A DNA stretch of 64,000 nucleotides, from contig OMUK01000057.1 of assembly GCA_900314215.1 (NCBI GenBank), positions 1-64,000 of the forward strand. Direction: 5' to 3'. Of this stretch, positions 1 to 8,442 are shown in pieces. The stretch comes from an uncultured Prevotellaceae bacterium (GTDB lineage Bacteria; Bacteroidota; Bacteroidia; Bacteroidales; Muribaculaceae). Each line of letters opens with the position of its first letter. Position 1 is the first letter of the stretch. The notes under the pieces are model-generated. The model saw only the letters and a program-made list of their open reading frames with translations, was not told the DNA's origin and searched no databases. The position numbers were made by a program, and so were the translations under genes.

Positions 1-513
1 CGCAGAAATGACAAATTTTTGAATTATGACTCACATCTAAAGAACTGACACACAGGCTACACAACATCCGCCTGCTCCCCTCGGAGCGGGCAGGGGGCGC
101 TATGGCCTTTTTTTTGTTTTAAATGAAAGAGCCGTGTCAATATAGTCTAAAAATAGAGATAGAGATAAGCAAAAATGCAGAATAGCAAGATCCTGAAAGA
201 ATGGCACGAAGAAAGACCTTCAGAACCTAAAATAAATCACTCCACAAGATTAATCCTTGTTAATGTGTTAAGTGAAGTCCTATAAGTAGATTGACAACAA
301 TCTGCGTGTGGAGGATCTATGCTGTGAAAGATGTATGAGTACTATTTCTTTTCTTGGATTATCAATGGATGAGCACTTTGGATGATTCCTCTTGTGAATT
401 TAGGAGAATTTAATCTTGGTGGAATATCGGTGTGGTCAAAAGTTTCACGGGTGGGGGTGAATTTAAGGGGGATGGGTGGGCGTTTTTCAGAAAAAAACAG
501 TAAATTTGCCATC
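1..513. other. Left-edge non-coding region
   Basis: No convincing gene is visible in these 513 bases. A GC-rich hairpin at 71-90 (eight pairs including one G-U, loop CCTC) is followed 17 bases later by eight Ts at 108-115, so it may be the terminator of a gene lying left of the window, although the gap to the T-run is longer than usual. The remainder is AT-rich with frequent stops in all frames. A TAAATTTG box at 501-508 lies just before the small lipoprotein gene. Confidence 0.5.
71..115 (+). terminator. Possible terminator hairpin at the left edge
   Basis: CCTGCTCC at 71-78 pairs with GGAGCGGG at 83-90, with a T8 run at 108-115. The T-run is not adjacent to the stem, so this is a weak call. 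Confidence 0.3.
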
Positions 514-696
514 GTGAAAAGATTGTTACGACATATTATTGTTGCATTGCTGGTGCTTGCGGTCTCGGGGGTTGTGAGCGCTTGCTCGCGCGGTGTGATG
601 TATGAGGACGGCGACTTCGACTACACCGACGATGCTCAAGACGACTTGCAAATGCTCAACAGCGAGATCGACGCCGACGACCAGTATCACGAGTAA
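514..696 (+). CDS. Small acidic lipoprotein, hypothetical
   Basis: A predicted 60-residue lipoprotein starting at GTG 514. It begins with a basic stretch (MKRLLRH), a hydrophobic core, and a lipobox-like VSAC ending at Cys24. The roughly 35 residues after the cysteine are very acidic, rich in Asp, Glu, Gln and Tyr. The open frame extends back to ATG 382, but the extra 44 residues are not signal-like and a TAAATTTG promoter-like box at 501-508 lies inside them, so I chose the GTG. That box would leave almost no 5' leader, so the start is uncertain. I recognise no family. The likely location is the cell envelope. It is followed 33 bases later by the LUD gene. Confidence 0.5.
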   Translation: MKRLLRHIIVALLVLAVSGVVSACSRGVMYEDGDFDYTDDAQDDLQMLNSEIDADDQYHE

Positions 697-729
697 TCCC
701 CACACTTAGTTTTTAAAACTCATTTTAGC

Positions 730-1371
730 ATGACTACACCCATCCACACACGCAACGAGCTGCTGGCGCAGAAGCTGATGAAAAATCTCACCCGCCGCCA
801 CTTTGAGTCCCACTTTTGTCACAATGCCAGCGAGGCTATAGAGCTGGTGCAACGGCTCATGCCCGAGGGCAGCAGCGTGACGTGGGGCGGCTCGATGACC
901 GTGCGCGACATGGGCCTCACCCGTGCCATCGGCCAGTCGGGCCGCTATGTGGTCTACGACCGCGACCTGGTGAGCAACGAGGAGGAGAAGCGCCAGTGCT
1001 ACCTCAAGGCCTTCGACTGCGACTACTATCTGACGTCGGCCAACGCCCTGAGCGCCGACGGCGTGCTTGTGAACATCGACGGCCGCGGCAACCGCGTGGC
1101 CGCCATGACGTGGGGCCCGCGCCACGTGATCATCGTGGTGGGCATCAACAAGGTGGAAGCCACCCTCGAGGCTGCCCTCACGCGGGCGCGCAACACAGCC
1201 GCACCCATCAACGCCGCCCGCATGCAGCTCGACACACCCTGCACCCGCGACGGCCTGTGCCACAACTGCAACTCAGAGCACAGCATATGCAACTATGTGC
1301 ACTTCATGCGCAATTCCTTCCCGGCCGGCCGACACATCGTGATCCTCGTCGACGAGCCTCTGGGCTACTGA
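730..1371 (+). CDS. LUD-domain protein (LutC/YkgG-like)
   Basis: A 213-residue protein that resembles the LUD (DUF162) family named from lactate utilisation proteins LutB/LutC. Family features are the SSVTWGGSMTVRDMG segment (about residues 48-62), the DCDYYLTSANALSADGVLVN segment (about 96-115) and VAAMTWGPRHVIIVVG. The partner genes lutA and lutB, which encode Fe-S subunits of L-lactate oxidation, are absent, so a lactate role is not supported by context. The C-terminal part carries four cysteines (CTRDGLCHNCNSEHSIC) that could bind metal. The start is an ATG with no alternative nearby. The family call is good; the substrate is unknown. Confidence 0.85.
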   Translation: MTTPIHTRNELLAQKLMKNLTRRHFESHFCHNASEAIELVQRLMPEGSSVTWGGSMTVRDMGLTRAIGQSGRYVVYDRDLVSNEEEKRQCYLKAFDCDYYLTSANALSADGVLVNIDGRGNRVAAMTWGPRHVIIVVGINKVEATLEAALTRARNTAAPINAARMQLDTPCTRDGLCHNCNSEHSICNYVHFMRNSFPAGRHIVILVDEPLGY

Positions 1372-1382
1372 CGCGCCGCCGC

Positions 1383-1413
1383 TTGCACGTGTTGTGATTT
1401 AATCGTATATTTG
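1383..1413 (+). promoter_or_regulatory. Bacteroidota-type promoter
   Basis: TTG at 1383-1385, a 20-base spacer, then TATATTTG at 1406-1413, matching the -33/-7 pattern of Bacteroidota. It lies 31 bases before the ATG of the small exported protein at 1445. Confidence 0.6.
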
Positions 1414-1444
1414 TGCCAACGTTTAAAATCTATATATAACTGAA

Positions 1445-1849
1445 ATGAAGAAATTGATTCTTGCCGCGCTTGTGTGCGCCGCTGCTGTGGCTGCTCCCGC
1501 AATGGCTCAAACCATCTCGAGCGCCCGTGCCCACGTGAATACCGAGTATACTGCCAGTGTCGAGGGCTTCAACCTGATGAAGGGCGCTCTCACCCGTGCC
1601 ATCAACAATATCAAGGCTGCCAACACCAGCGCAAGCGTGAGCAATGCCGTGTATGTCTACATCAAGAATTACCTGCCCCTGAGCAAGTACTACGAGGGTC
1701 TCACCGCCGCCCAAAAGAAGCAAATCGACACCCTGCAAAAGCAAGTGGGCCTGCAAATACGTGCCAAGGAGAGCAAGCTGGGCTGCAAGAAAGACGTGGA
1801 TGCCGCTATCAACAAGGGCACCCTCGAGGCCATCTCGAGCATGAAGTAA
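1445..1849 (+). CDS. Small exported protein, hypothetical
   Basis: A 134-residue protein with a clear signal peptide: MKKLI, then a hydrophobic core ending APAMA-Q at about residue 22. The mature part is about 112 residues, rich in Ala, Ser, Lys and Asn, and looks mainly helical, with no cysteine except one near residue 119. I recognise no domain. It has its own promoter-like boxes at 1383-1413 and is followed after 87 bases by another small exported protein, the TonB-domain protein. It is probably periplasmic or secreted. Function is unknown. Confidence 0.7.
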   Translation: MKKLILAALVCAAAVAAPAMAQTISSARAHVNTEYTASVEGFNLMKGALTRAINNIKAANTSASVSNAVYVYIKNYLPLSKYYEGLTAAQKKQIDTLQKQVGLQIRAKESKLGCKKDVDAAINKGTLEAISSMK

Positions 1850-1936
1850 AAGCCCCCCTTGAGCCCACAATCGCTGCTCGATGCCGCTGTGGTGGCTCGG
1901 CTTCAAGTTTTAGATTAAAAACAACCATTTAAACTC

Positions 1937-2362
1937 ATGGAAATGAAAAAGTTATTTTTGTTTTTATTTGTTTTGGCTTTAACCTGCTGTGTGGCTGGAG
2001 CCCAGAACTTGAAGGGTGAGCAGGCGGGCAACGACGGTGACGAGAAAGTGTTTCTTAGCGTTGAGCAGCCGCCCCAATTCCCTGGAGGCGAGGCAGCGCT
2101 CATGAGTTATCTTGCCAGCCACATCCACTTTCCTGCATCGGCTGTGGAGCAAGGCATCGAGGGCCGCGTGATTCTGCAATTTGTGGTCACCAAGGCTGGC
2201 CAAGTGGGCGAGATCAAGGTGATACGCTCGCTGAGCGACGAGTGCGACAATGAGGCTAAGCGCATCGTTCGCAGCCTGCCCAAGTTTATTCCTGGCCGTC
2301 AGAACGGCAAAGCCGTGAATGTGTGGTACACGCTGCCCGTCACATTCCGGCAGTATCTGTGA
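1937..2362 (+). CDS. Free-standing TonB C-terminal domain protein
   Basis: A 141-residue exported protein. Residues 1-23 form a signal peptide (MEMKKLFLFLF...VAGAQ); a second ATG at 1943 would drop two residues. Residues about 45-141 match the TonB C-terminal domain as found in Bacteroidota: QPPQFPGGEAAL, then YLASHIHFPASAVEQGIEGR, VILQFVV, VIRSLSDECDNEAKRIVRSLP, and a final WYTLPVTFRQYL. A classical TonB has a membrane anchor and a proline-rich spacer; both are missing here, so energy coupling through ExbBD is unlikely. A periplasmic adaptor or partner role is inference. No receptor gene is adjacent. A strong hairpin terminator follows. Confidence 0.85.
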   Translation: MEMKKLFLFLFVLALTCCVAGAQNLKGEQAGNDGDEKVFLSVEQPPQFPGGEAALMSYLASHIHFPASAVEQGIEGRVILQFVVTKAGQVGEIKVIRSLSDECDNEAKRIVRSLPKFIPGRQNGKAVNVWYTLPVTFRQYL

Positions 2363-2407
2363 CGACACACGGCGCCACGCAGCTCCTGCATGGCTCAGGC
2401 GCTCTTT

Positions 2408-2443
2408 GATAAAATATAAAACATTCAGATAAAATATAAAACA
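2408..2443 (+). repeat. Short direct repeat, two copies
   Basis: A 16-base AT-rich unit, GATAAAATATAAAACA, occurs at 2408-2423 and 2428-2443, directly between the TonB-domain gene and its terminator stem. Confidence 0.8.
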
Positions 2444-2487
2444 CTCAAAATCGGCGAAATCTTCACGCGATTTTGAGTGTTTTTTTT
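2438..2487 (+). terminator. Strong intrinsic terminator
   Basis: ACACTCAAAATCG (2441-2453) pairs perfectly with CGATTTTGAGTGT (2468-2480) and is followed by a T-run. It ends the TonB-domain gene, and the A-rich left flank may let it also serve the convergent mutS2 gene. Confidence 0.85.
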
Positions 2488-2634
2488 GCTTTTAAGCCAC
2501 AGCCAAGGCTTAACTGGTGATTTAGGGGTGACGCATTGGGTGAAATCGCCGTGATCGAAAAAAACGCCATGGTAATACTGGCAGGTTTGCCTTTGTGCTT
2601 TGTTGCGTTGTGGGAGTCAATGTTGAAATACAAT

Positions 2635-5100
2635 CTACTCCAGGTCGACGACGGTGATGCCGGCGCCGCCCAGGCGCACGTCCTCGTCGTGATAGCTCTT
2701 CACGCCGGGCACGGTGTTGAGATACTGGCGTATGAGCGAGCGCAGTATGCCGGTGCCGGTGCCGTGCAATATGCGCACGCGCTTGGCGCTGAACTGGATG
2801 GCGTCGTCGATAAAATAGGTGATGGCTTGCACGGCCTCGTCGCCACGCATGCCGCGCACGTCGATGTCGGGGTTGAAGCTGAGCTGGCGGCTGCGTATCT
2901 CGTCGCTTGTGGCTTTGCTCACGGTGGGCTGGCTCTTGGCCTTCTCGGGCTGGCGCAGGGTGCGCTCCAGCCGCTTGGTCTCGACGCGGGTCTTGAGGTT
3001 GCCAAATGCCACCAGGGCATATTTCTCGTCGACGCTCATCACGGTGCCCACGGTGGTCGAGCCCTTGAGCAGCACGTTGTCGCCCACGGCCAGGGGCCGG
3101 TTGCGGTCTTCCTTCTTCAGGATGTTGGCCTTCTTGGGCTGCTGGCGGGGCTTCACGGGGCGCTTGGGCTGCAGCTTGCGCATCTCCTCGGCGCGCGGCC
3201 CCTCGTCGGTCTCCTGCAGGCGCTGCCTGAACTCGTCGAGGTGCTGCCTCACCTCGCGGGTTTTCTCCCTCTCGGCCTGCATCTCCTTGATTTCGCGTAT
3301 GGTCTTCTCTATCTCGGCGTTGCTCTGCTTCAATATCTCCTGGGCCTCGTTTTTGGCCTCCTTGATGATGAGGCGGTGCTCTTGGGCTATCTTCTCGAGG
3401 CGCTCGTTGTACTCGGCCACGATGCGGTCGAGGCGCTTCTCCTTCTGGTGCACGTCGTAGCGCTTGTTTTCCCAGTAGCGGCGGTCGCGCACGATGTCGA
3501 GCAGATACTTGTCCATGTTGATGTAGTCGCTGCCGGCCAGCTGCGAGGCTTTCTCGATCACGGCCTGGGGCAGACCTATCTTGCGGGCTATCTCGATGGC
3601 AAACGAGCTGCCGGGGTAGCCTATCGAGAGTTGAAACAGGGGCTGCATGCGCTGGCGGTCGTAGAGCATGGCGCCGTTCACCAGGCCCTCGGTCTCGTCG
3701 GCAAAGTGCTTCAGGTTCTGGTAGTGGGTGGTGATCACGCCAAGCATTTGCTTGGCGTTGAGTTGCTCCAGTATGGCTTGGGCAATGGCTGCGCCTATGT
3801 GGGGCTCGGTGCCGCTGCCAAACTCGTCGATGAGTATCATCGTGTCGCGGTCGCCGCGCTGCAAGAAGGTCTTCATGTTCTGCAGGTGGCTGCTATAGGT
3901 GCTCAAGTCGTCCTCGATCGACTGCTGGTCGCCTATGTCGATAAAGATGCTCTTGAAGATGCCCATGTGGCTGTTGTCGTAGAGGGTGGGCAGCACGCCG
4001 CACTGCATCATGTATTGCACCACGCCCACCGTCTTGAGGCACACGCTCTTGCCGCCGGCGTTGGGCCCCGAGATGATCACGATGCGGTTCTTCTTGTTGA
4101 GCTCGATGTTGAGCGGCACCACCTGCTTGCCTTGCTCCTTGAGCGAGAGGTACAGGGCCGGGTGCTGGGCATGATACCACTCGGCCATGGGCGCGTCGTC
4201 GATGTGCGGCATGTGGGCGTCGACGTCGAGGGCAAAGCGGGCCTTGGCGCGCGTGAAGTCGAGCTGCCCCAGGGTGGTGTAGGTGCCCAGCAGGTCGTCG
4301 ACGTGGGGCCGTATCACATCGGTCACGGCCATGAGAATGCGCACGATTTCTCGCTGTATCTCGGCCTCGGTCTCGCGTATGCGGTTGTTGGCCTCCACAA
4401 TTTCCTCGGGCTCGATAAACACCGTCTTGCCGCTGGCGCTCTCGTCGTGCACGATGCCGTGTATCTTGCGCTTGTGCATGGGCGAGACGGGCAGCACCAG
4501 GCGGCCGTCGCGCATCGAGGGGGCGGTGTCGCTATCGAGCACGCCATCCTGGCGGCCGCGGGCTATCACGCGGCGCATGATGCCGTTGATGCTGGCGGTG
4601 GTGCGATTCAGCGTGGAGCGCAGCTCGCTCAGCTGGGGCGAGGCGTTGTCCTTGATGTTGCCAAACTTGTCGAGCACGCGATTGGCCTCGCTGCTTATCT
4701 CGGGAAACGCCTGCATGCGGGCCGTGAGCCGGGCCAGGGAGGGGTAGGCCACATGGCCGTCGGCGTCGGGCTTGAAGAAGCTGATGATGCCGGCTATGGT
4801 GGCCAGTGAGCGCTGCAGGTTGTAGAGGTTCTCGGCCGAAATCCACGTGCCGGGCGCTCCTATGGCTTTGAGTGGCGCGCGCAGGTCGAAGAAGTAGTTG
4901 AGCGGGAAGTCGCGCTTCGACTGCATGATGCCCACGAACTCATTCACTTGCTCGAGCCGGGTCTTCACTTCGTCGTATCGTGGCGAGAATTGCATCTGCT
5001 CGCAGCACACCACGCCCATGGGGCTTATGCAGCGCCCCTCTATCTCGTGGCGCACCACGTCAAATCCTATCTTGTTTTCAAAATTCTTTGGATATATCAT
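2635..5100 (-). CDS. mutS2: MutS2 family ATPase/endonuclease
   Basis: A full-length 821-residue MutS2. In order: N-terminal MutS-like core and clamp; the ABC ATPase with Walker A GPNAGGKS at residues 345-352 and a Walker B/signature region (MILIDEFGSGTEPHIGAAI); a long charged coiled coil (about 510-640); a KOW-like linker; and a C-terminal Smr domain (about 745-821) with DVRGMRG and HGTGTG, the nuclease motifs. MutS2 proteins lack the mismatch-recognition domain and act on branched DNA or on collided ribosomes; which applies here cannot be read from the sequence. It is the last gene of a minus-strand unit after the metallo-hydrolase (48-base gap). Confidence 0.95.
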   Translation of the reverse strand: MIYPKNFENKIGFDVVRHEIEGRCISPMGVVCCEQMQFSPRYDEVKTRLEQVNEFVGIMQSKRDFPLNYFFDLRAPLKAIGAPGTWISAENLYNLQRSLATIAGIISFFKPDADGHVAYPSLARLTARMQAFPEISSEANRVLDKFGNIKDNASPQLSELRSTLNRTTASINGIMRRVIARGRQDGVLDSDTAPSMRDGRLVLPVSPMHKRKIHGIVHDESASGKTVFIEPEEIVEANNRIRETEAEIQREIVRILMAVTDVIRPHVDDLLGTYTTLGQLDFTRAKARFALDVDAHMPHIDDAPMAEWYHAQHPALYLSLKEQGKQVVPLNIELNKKNRIVIISGPNAGGKSVCLKTVGVVQYMMQCGVLPTLYDNSHMGIFKSIFIDIGDQQSIEDDLSTYSSHLQNMKTFLQRGDRDTMILIDEFGSGTEPHIGAAIAQAILEQLNAKQMLGVITTHYQNLKHFADETEGLVNGAMLYDRQRMQPLFQLSIGYPGSSFAIEIARKIGLPQAVIEKASQLAGSDYINMDKYLLDIVRDRRYWENKRYDVHQKEKRLDRIVAEYNERLEKIAQEHRLIIKEAKNEAQEILKQSNAEIEKTIREIKEMQAEREKTREVRQHLDEFRQRLQETDEGPRAEEMRKLQPKRPVKPRQQPKKANILKKEDRNRPLAVGDNVLLKGSTTVGTVMSVDEKYALVAFGNLKTRVETKRLERTLRQPEKAKSQPTVSKATSDEIRSRQLSFNPDIDVRGMRGDEAVQAITYFIDDAIQFSAKRVRILHGTGTGILRSLIRQYLNTVPGVKSYHDEDVRLGGAGITVVDLE

Positions 5101-5148
5101 GTTTATTTCTGTTGCGGTAAAAATGGGGGGAGTGATTGGGGGGTGGAG

Positions 5149-5922
5149 CTAATCGGGCACGGTCACGATTTGGGTGTCGTAGGCCAGGTCCACGCCCTCG
5201 GGCAGCTTCTGGCACGTGGCATTGTGGAAGCCGGCGTCGTGGCTCATGTGGATGAAGAGCGCGCGGCCGGGCTGCACTTGCCTCACAATCGCTAGCGACT
5301 CCTCGATGCTCAGGTGGCTGTGGTGCTTCCTGCCCCAGCGCAGGGCGTTGATCACCAGCAGCGGCGTGCCGTGCAGCTTCTCCACCTCCTCGGGAGCTAT
5401 GGTCTTGCAATCGGTGATGTAGGCCAGCGGCCCGATGCGGAAGCCGGTGATGCGCAACCGGTCGTGCATCACGGGTATCGGGGTCACCTGCACGTCGCCC
5501 ACCATGAAGGGCTCGTCGCCTATCGCAATCAAGTCGAGCTTGGGCACGCCAGGGTAGAGGTGCGTGCCGAACACATAGGGCATGGTCTGGTGCAGGTGGT
5601 CGATCACGTCCTGGCGGGCATAGACCGGGAAGTTGTGGGCATAGCTATAGGGGCGCAGGTCGTCGATGCCGGCCACGTGGTCGTAGTGGATGTGGGTGAG
5701 CAGCAGGGCGTCGAGGCTGTCGCGCGAGGCGCGCAATATCTGCTGGCGAAAGTCGGGTCCGCAATCGATGAGCAGGCTTTTGCCCTTGTAGCGCACGATG
5801 GCCGACGTGCGCAGGCGCTTGTCGTGCTTGTCGCGCGACTGGCACACCGCGCAGTGGCACCCTATCGAGGGCACGCCGCAGCTGGTGCCTGTACCTAAAA
5901 ACTCGATTTCCAACTTTGACAT
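5149..5922 (-). CDS. MBL-fold metallo-hydrolase, PhnP-like
   Basis: A 257-residue metallo-beta-lactamase-fold hydrolase of the PhnP / cyclic phosphodiesterase group. The metal motif THIHYDH gives His77, His79, Asp81 and His82. The N-terminal LGTGTSCGVPSIGCHCAVC cluster contains the cysteines that form the extra zinc site in PhnP-type enzymes. SLLIDCGPDFR and VHGTPLLVINALR-like segments are also typical. PhnP hydrolyses cyclic ribosyl phosphates in phosphonate breakdown, but no phn genes are nearby, so the substrate is open. It sits 25 bases after the BamE-like lipoprotein gene and upstream of mutS2 on the same strand. Confidence 0.9.
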   Translation of the reverse strand: MSKLEIEFLGTGTSCGVPSIGCHCAVCQSRDKHDKRLRTSAIVRYKGKSLLIDCGPDFRQQILRASRDSLDALLLTHIHYDHVAGIDDLRPYSYAHNFPVYARQDVIDHLHQTMPYVFGTHLYPGVPKLDLIAIGDEPFMVGDVQVTPIPVMHDRLRITGFRIGPLAYITDCKTIAPEEVEKLHGTPLLVINALRWGRKHHSHLSIEESLAIVRQVQPGRALFIHMSHDAGFHNATCQKLPEGVDLAYDTQIVTVPD

Positions 5923-5947
5923 ATATCTCTCTCTATCTCTCTTGCGA

Positions 5948-6871
5948 TTATTTTCTGAACTGCTTGAGTATGCCGTCTTGGAAAAACAGGAAGCGGCCGC
6001 CGTCGTAGTACCAGTATTCCTTCAGCCCCGTCTGGTCGGGGCGCTGGTTGATCGACGACGGGTTGCCCATGGCCAGGCGGCACTCTTCCTTGGTCATCTC
6101 CAGGGCCACGTCGCCGTGGGTGATGCGTTGCCAGTTCTCATTGGAGATTTGCGGATAGCTCAGGTGCAGGTCTTGGCGGGCAAACATGCTGTCGAAGTCG
6201 CGGCTGTGCATTGCGCTCGAGCCTGTCGAGAGCCACAGCATGGCCTTCTGCTGGTTGTCGCTGGCGGTGAATATCACCTTGATGGGCAGCACCTTGTTGC
6301 CAGGCAGCACGCTGTCGATGTGCACCTTGATAAACTGCCGCCCGTCGATCATCTCCTCGGTCGTGGGGTTGTACCAAATGCGGGTCTTGATATAGAGGTC
6401 GCTGCCGGCGATTTGACTGGCCACTTGCTTAATGAGGTCCATGTCGATCATGAAGGGCAGCGTGTAGTCGGGGTGAAGCTCGTCGAGGGTGCGGTTGGTG
6501 CGTATGCTATAGGTGTTGGCCCCGTCGGTGAAGTTCAGGGTCACGTCCTTTTGGTTGTCGAGCACGCTGCCGGTGTCGTAGCCGGTGTAGCGCAGCGTGT
6601 GGCCGCCCAGGTGCAGCGTGTCGGTATTGTAGCTCTCGCTGTGGGTGAAGATGAGGCGCACCTCATCGTCGGTCACATAGAATTGCTTGTCGGCCTGCCA
6701 CATGGCCACCGAGTCGGGCCTGATGCGTATCGACTGCACCGCCTTGGGCCCCTCGTATTGCGCCAGCTCCTTGCGTGCCTGCTTCTCGCTCACTGCTGTG
6801 GTGCTCTCGATGCCTGTGCCACAGCTCGCCAGCGCCAATGTCAACAATATGTAGCAAATTATTCTTCTCAT
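5948..6871 (-). CDS. Lipoprotein with BamE/SmpA-like C-terminus
   Basis: A 307-residue lipoprotein. The start at 6871 was chosen because MRRIICYILLTLALASCG is a clean lipoprotein signal (Cys17), and because a TAnnTTTG box lies just upstream; the frame stays open to 6961 but the added residues are not signal-like. The middle is beta-rich and unrecognised. The last 55 residues (MTKEECRLAMGNPSSIN ... EYWYYDGGRFLFFQDGIL) resemble the SmpA/BamE fold, in which a short helix is followed by strands ending WYY...FFKDG. A link to the outer-membrane assembly machinery is inference. It is the first gene of the unit leading to mutS2. Confidence 0.75.
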   Translation of the reverse strand: MRRIICYILLTLALASCGTGIESTTAVSEKQARKELAQYEGPKAVQSIRIRPDSVAMWQADKQFYVTDDEVRLIFTHSESYNTDTLHLGGHTLRYTGYDTGSVLDNQKDVTLNFTDGANTYSIRTNRTLDELHPDYTLPFMIDMDLIKQVASQIAGSDLYIKTRIWYNPTTEEMIDGRQFIKVHIDSVLPGNKVLPIKVIFTASDNQQKAMLWLSTGSSAMHSRDFDSMFARQDLHLSYPQISNENWQRITHGDVALEMTKEECRLAMGNPSSINQRPDQTGLKEYWYYDGGRFLFFQDGILKQFRK

Positions 6872-6879
6872 TTTCCCCG

Positions 6880-6887
6880 CAAAGTTA
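6880..6887 (-). promoter_or_regulatory. Minus-strand -7 box
   Basis: CAAAGTTA on the plus strand reads TAACTTTG on the minus strand, nine bases before the ATG of the BamE-like lipoprotein gene. A good -33 element is not evident. Confidence 0.5.
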
Positions 6888-7017
6888 CAAAAAAGATGCA
6901 ACATAATTAAAATATAGCACTCTAACTTAGCCGTCACATCACTAGCACTGCTGCCACACAAGGTATCGATGAATTGGTTATCGCATTGCGCGAGAAAAAA
7001 TAAATATATTAATAGAA

Positions 7018-7055
7018 AGAAATCGCAACGGGGCCACGGCCGGGTTGCGATTTCT
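7018..7055 (-). terminator. Terminator of the glycine cleavage cluster
   Basis: AGAAATCGCAAC (7018-7029) and GTTGCGATTTCT (7044-7055) form a perfect 12-base stem with a GC-rich loop. On the minus strand it is followed by a T-rich tract, fitting termination after lpdA. Confidence 0.8.
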
Positions 7056-7095
7056 CTTTGAGATGCTATGTGTGATTGCTCACCTTATGGGACAA

Positions 7096-8442
7096 TCACA
7101 GGAATTGCTTGGCCACATTCATCACCACCTCGCTCAGGGTGGGGTGGCCGTGGATGCTGCAAGCCAGCTGCTCGACGGTGGCCTTGGCGTTGATAGCCAT
7201 CACCACCTCCTGAATGAGGTCGGAGGCATGGGCGCCGCACATGTGGCAGCCCACAATGTGGTGGCTCTTGGCGTCGACAATCATCTTGATCAGGCCTTCG
7301 GTCTCGCCCATGGCCACTGCCTTGCCGTTGGCACGGAAGAAGCCTTTCTTCACCACCACGTCGAGGCCTTGCTCTTTGCACTGCTCCTCGGTGAGGCCCA
7401 CCATCGAGAGCTCGGGCACGGTGAAGACGGCGCTGGGCACCACGTCGAGGCGGTACTTGGCCTCGTCGCCCATGATGCTCGTCAGGGCCACCTCGCCCTG
7501 GGCAGTAGCGGCGTGGGCCAGCATGCACAGGCCGTTCACATCGCCTATGGCGTAGACGCTTGGCACGCTGGTTTCCATCTCGTTGTTCACCTCGATGCCG
7601 CGGCGGCCCACTTTCACGCCTGCCGCTTCAAGGCCGGCGGGCAGCACAGGCTGGCGGCCCACGGCCATGAGCACCTGCTCGCAGTCGAGGGCGAGGGTCT
7701 TGCCCCGGGTCTCATAGGTCACGGTGTAGCCCTTGTCGCAGGCGGCGATGGCCTTGACGCCGGCACCGGTCACGATGTGGATGCCGCGCTTGGTGAGCAT
7801 GCTGCGCAGTCGCTTGGCCACATCTTTGTCGAAGGGCGGCAATATCTCCTTGCAATATTCCACCACCGTGACGTCGACCCCAAAGCTGCTGAAGATGCCG
7901 GCAAACTCCATGCCTATCACGCCGCCGCCCACGATGCACAGGCTCTTGGGCAGCACATCCATGGCGAGCACGTCGTCGCTGGTCATGGCAAGCTCGGCAC
8001 CGGGTATGGGCAGCCCCTTGGGGGCCGAGCCGGTGGCGATGATGATATTGGTGGCACTGTATTGCTCATCGCCCACGGCCACGGTGTGGCCGTCGACCAG
8101 GCGCGCCTCGCCCTTCACGATGGTGATGAGCGGGTTGTTGAGCTGCATGGCCACGCCGTCGCGCAGCTGCTTCACCACGGCCTCCTTGCGGTCGAAAGCC
8201 TTCTTGTAGTCAAATTTCACTTCGCCCGTGGTGATGCCCAGCGTGCCGGCCTCCTTGATCAGGTTGATGACCTCGGCATTGCGGCACAGGGCCTTGGTGG
8301 GTATGCAGCCGCGGTTCAGGCAGGTGCCGCCCAGGTCGCCGCGCTCGATGATGGCGACGCGCAGTTGCGAGGCGGCGGCAGCTGCCGCGGTCTCATAGCC
8401 GCCTGGGCCAGCTCCTATGATGATGAGATCGTAGTTTGTCAT
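7096..8442 (-). CDS. lpdA: Dihydrolipoyl dehydrogenase
   Basis: A 448-residue flavoprotein disulfide reductase. It has the FAD-binding GAGPGGYET motif (residues 10-18), the redox-active disulfide Cys41/Cys46 in GGTCLNRGCIPTK, the NAD-binding GGGVIGMEFA segment, and the C-terminal HPTLSE motif with catalytic His433 and Glu438. It reoxidises dihydrolipoyl groups, passing electrons to NAD+. It is the last gene of the minus-strand glycine cleavage cluster and overlaps gcvPB by four bases (ATGA type), so translational coupling is likely. This points to service as the L-protein of glycine cleavage, though it could also serve 2-oxoacid dehydrogenases. Confidence 0.97.
   Translation of the reverse strand: MTNYDLIIIGAGPGGYETAAAAAASQLRVAIIERGDLGGTCLNRGCIPTKALCRNAEVINLIKEAGTLGITTGEVKFDYKKAFDRKEAVVKQLRDGVAMQLNNPLITIVKGEARLVDGHTVAVGDEQYSATNIIIATGSAPKGLPIPGAELAMTSDDVLAMDVLPKSLCIVGGGVIGMEFAGIFSSFGVDVTVVEYCKEILPPFDKDVAKRLRSMLTKRGIHIVTGAGVKAIAACDKGYTVTYETRGKTLALDCEQVLMAVGRQPVLPAGLEAAGVKVGRRGIEVNNEMETSVPSVYAIGDVNGLCMLAHAATAQGEVALTSIMGDEAKYRLDVVPSAVFTVPELSMVGLTEEQCKEQGLDVVVKKGFFRANGKAVAMGETEGLIKMIVDAKSHHIVGCHMCGAHASDLIQEVVMAINAKATVEQLACSIHGHPTLSEVVMNVAKQFL

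Noticed and set aside
2536..4809. A 757-codon open frame on the plus strand opposite mutS2.
   Set aside because: It is the mirror of a GC-rich gene: its protein is mostly Ala, Gly, His, Leu and Val with no recognisable domain, and mutS2 on the other strand is complete with all motifs.
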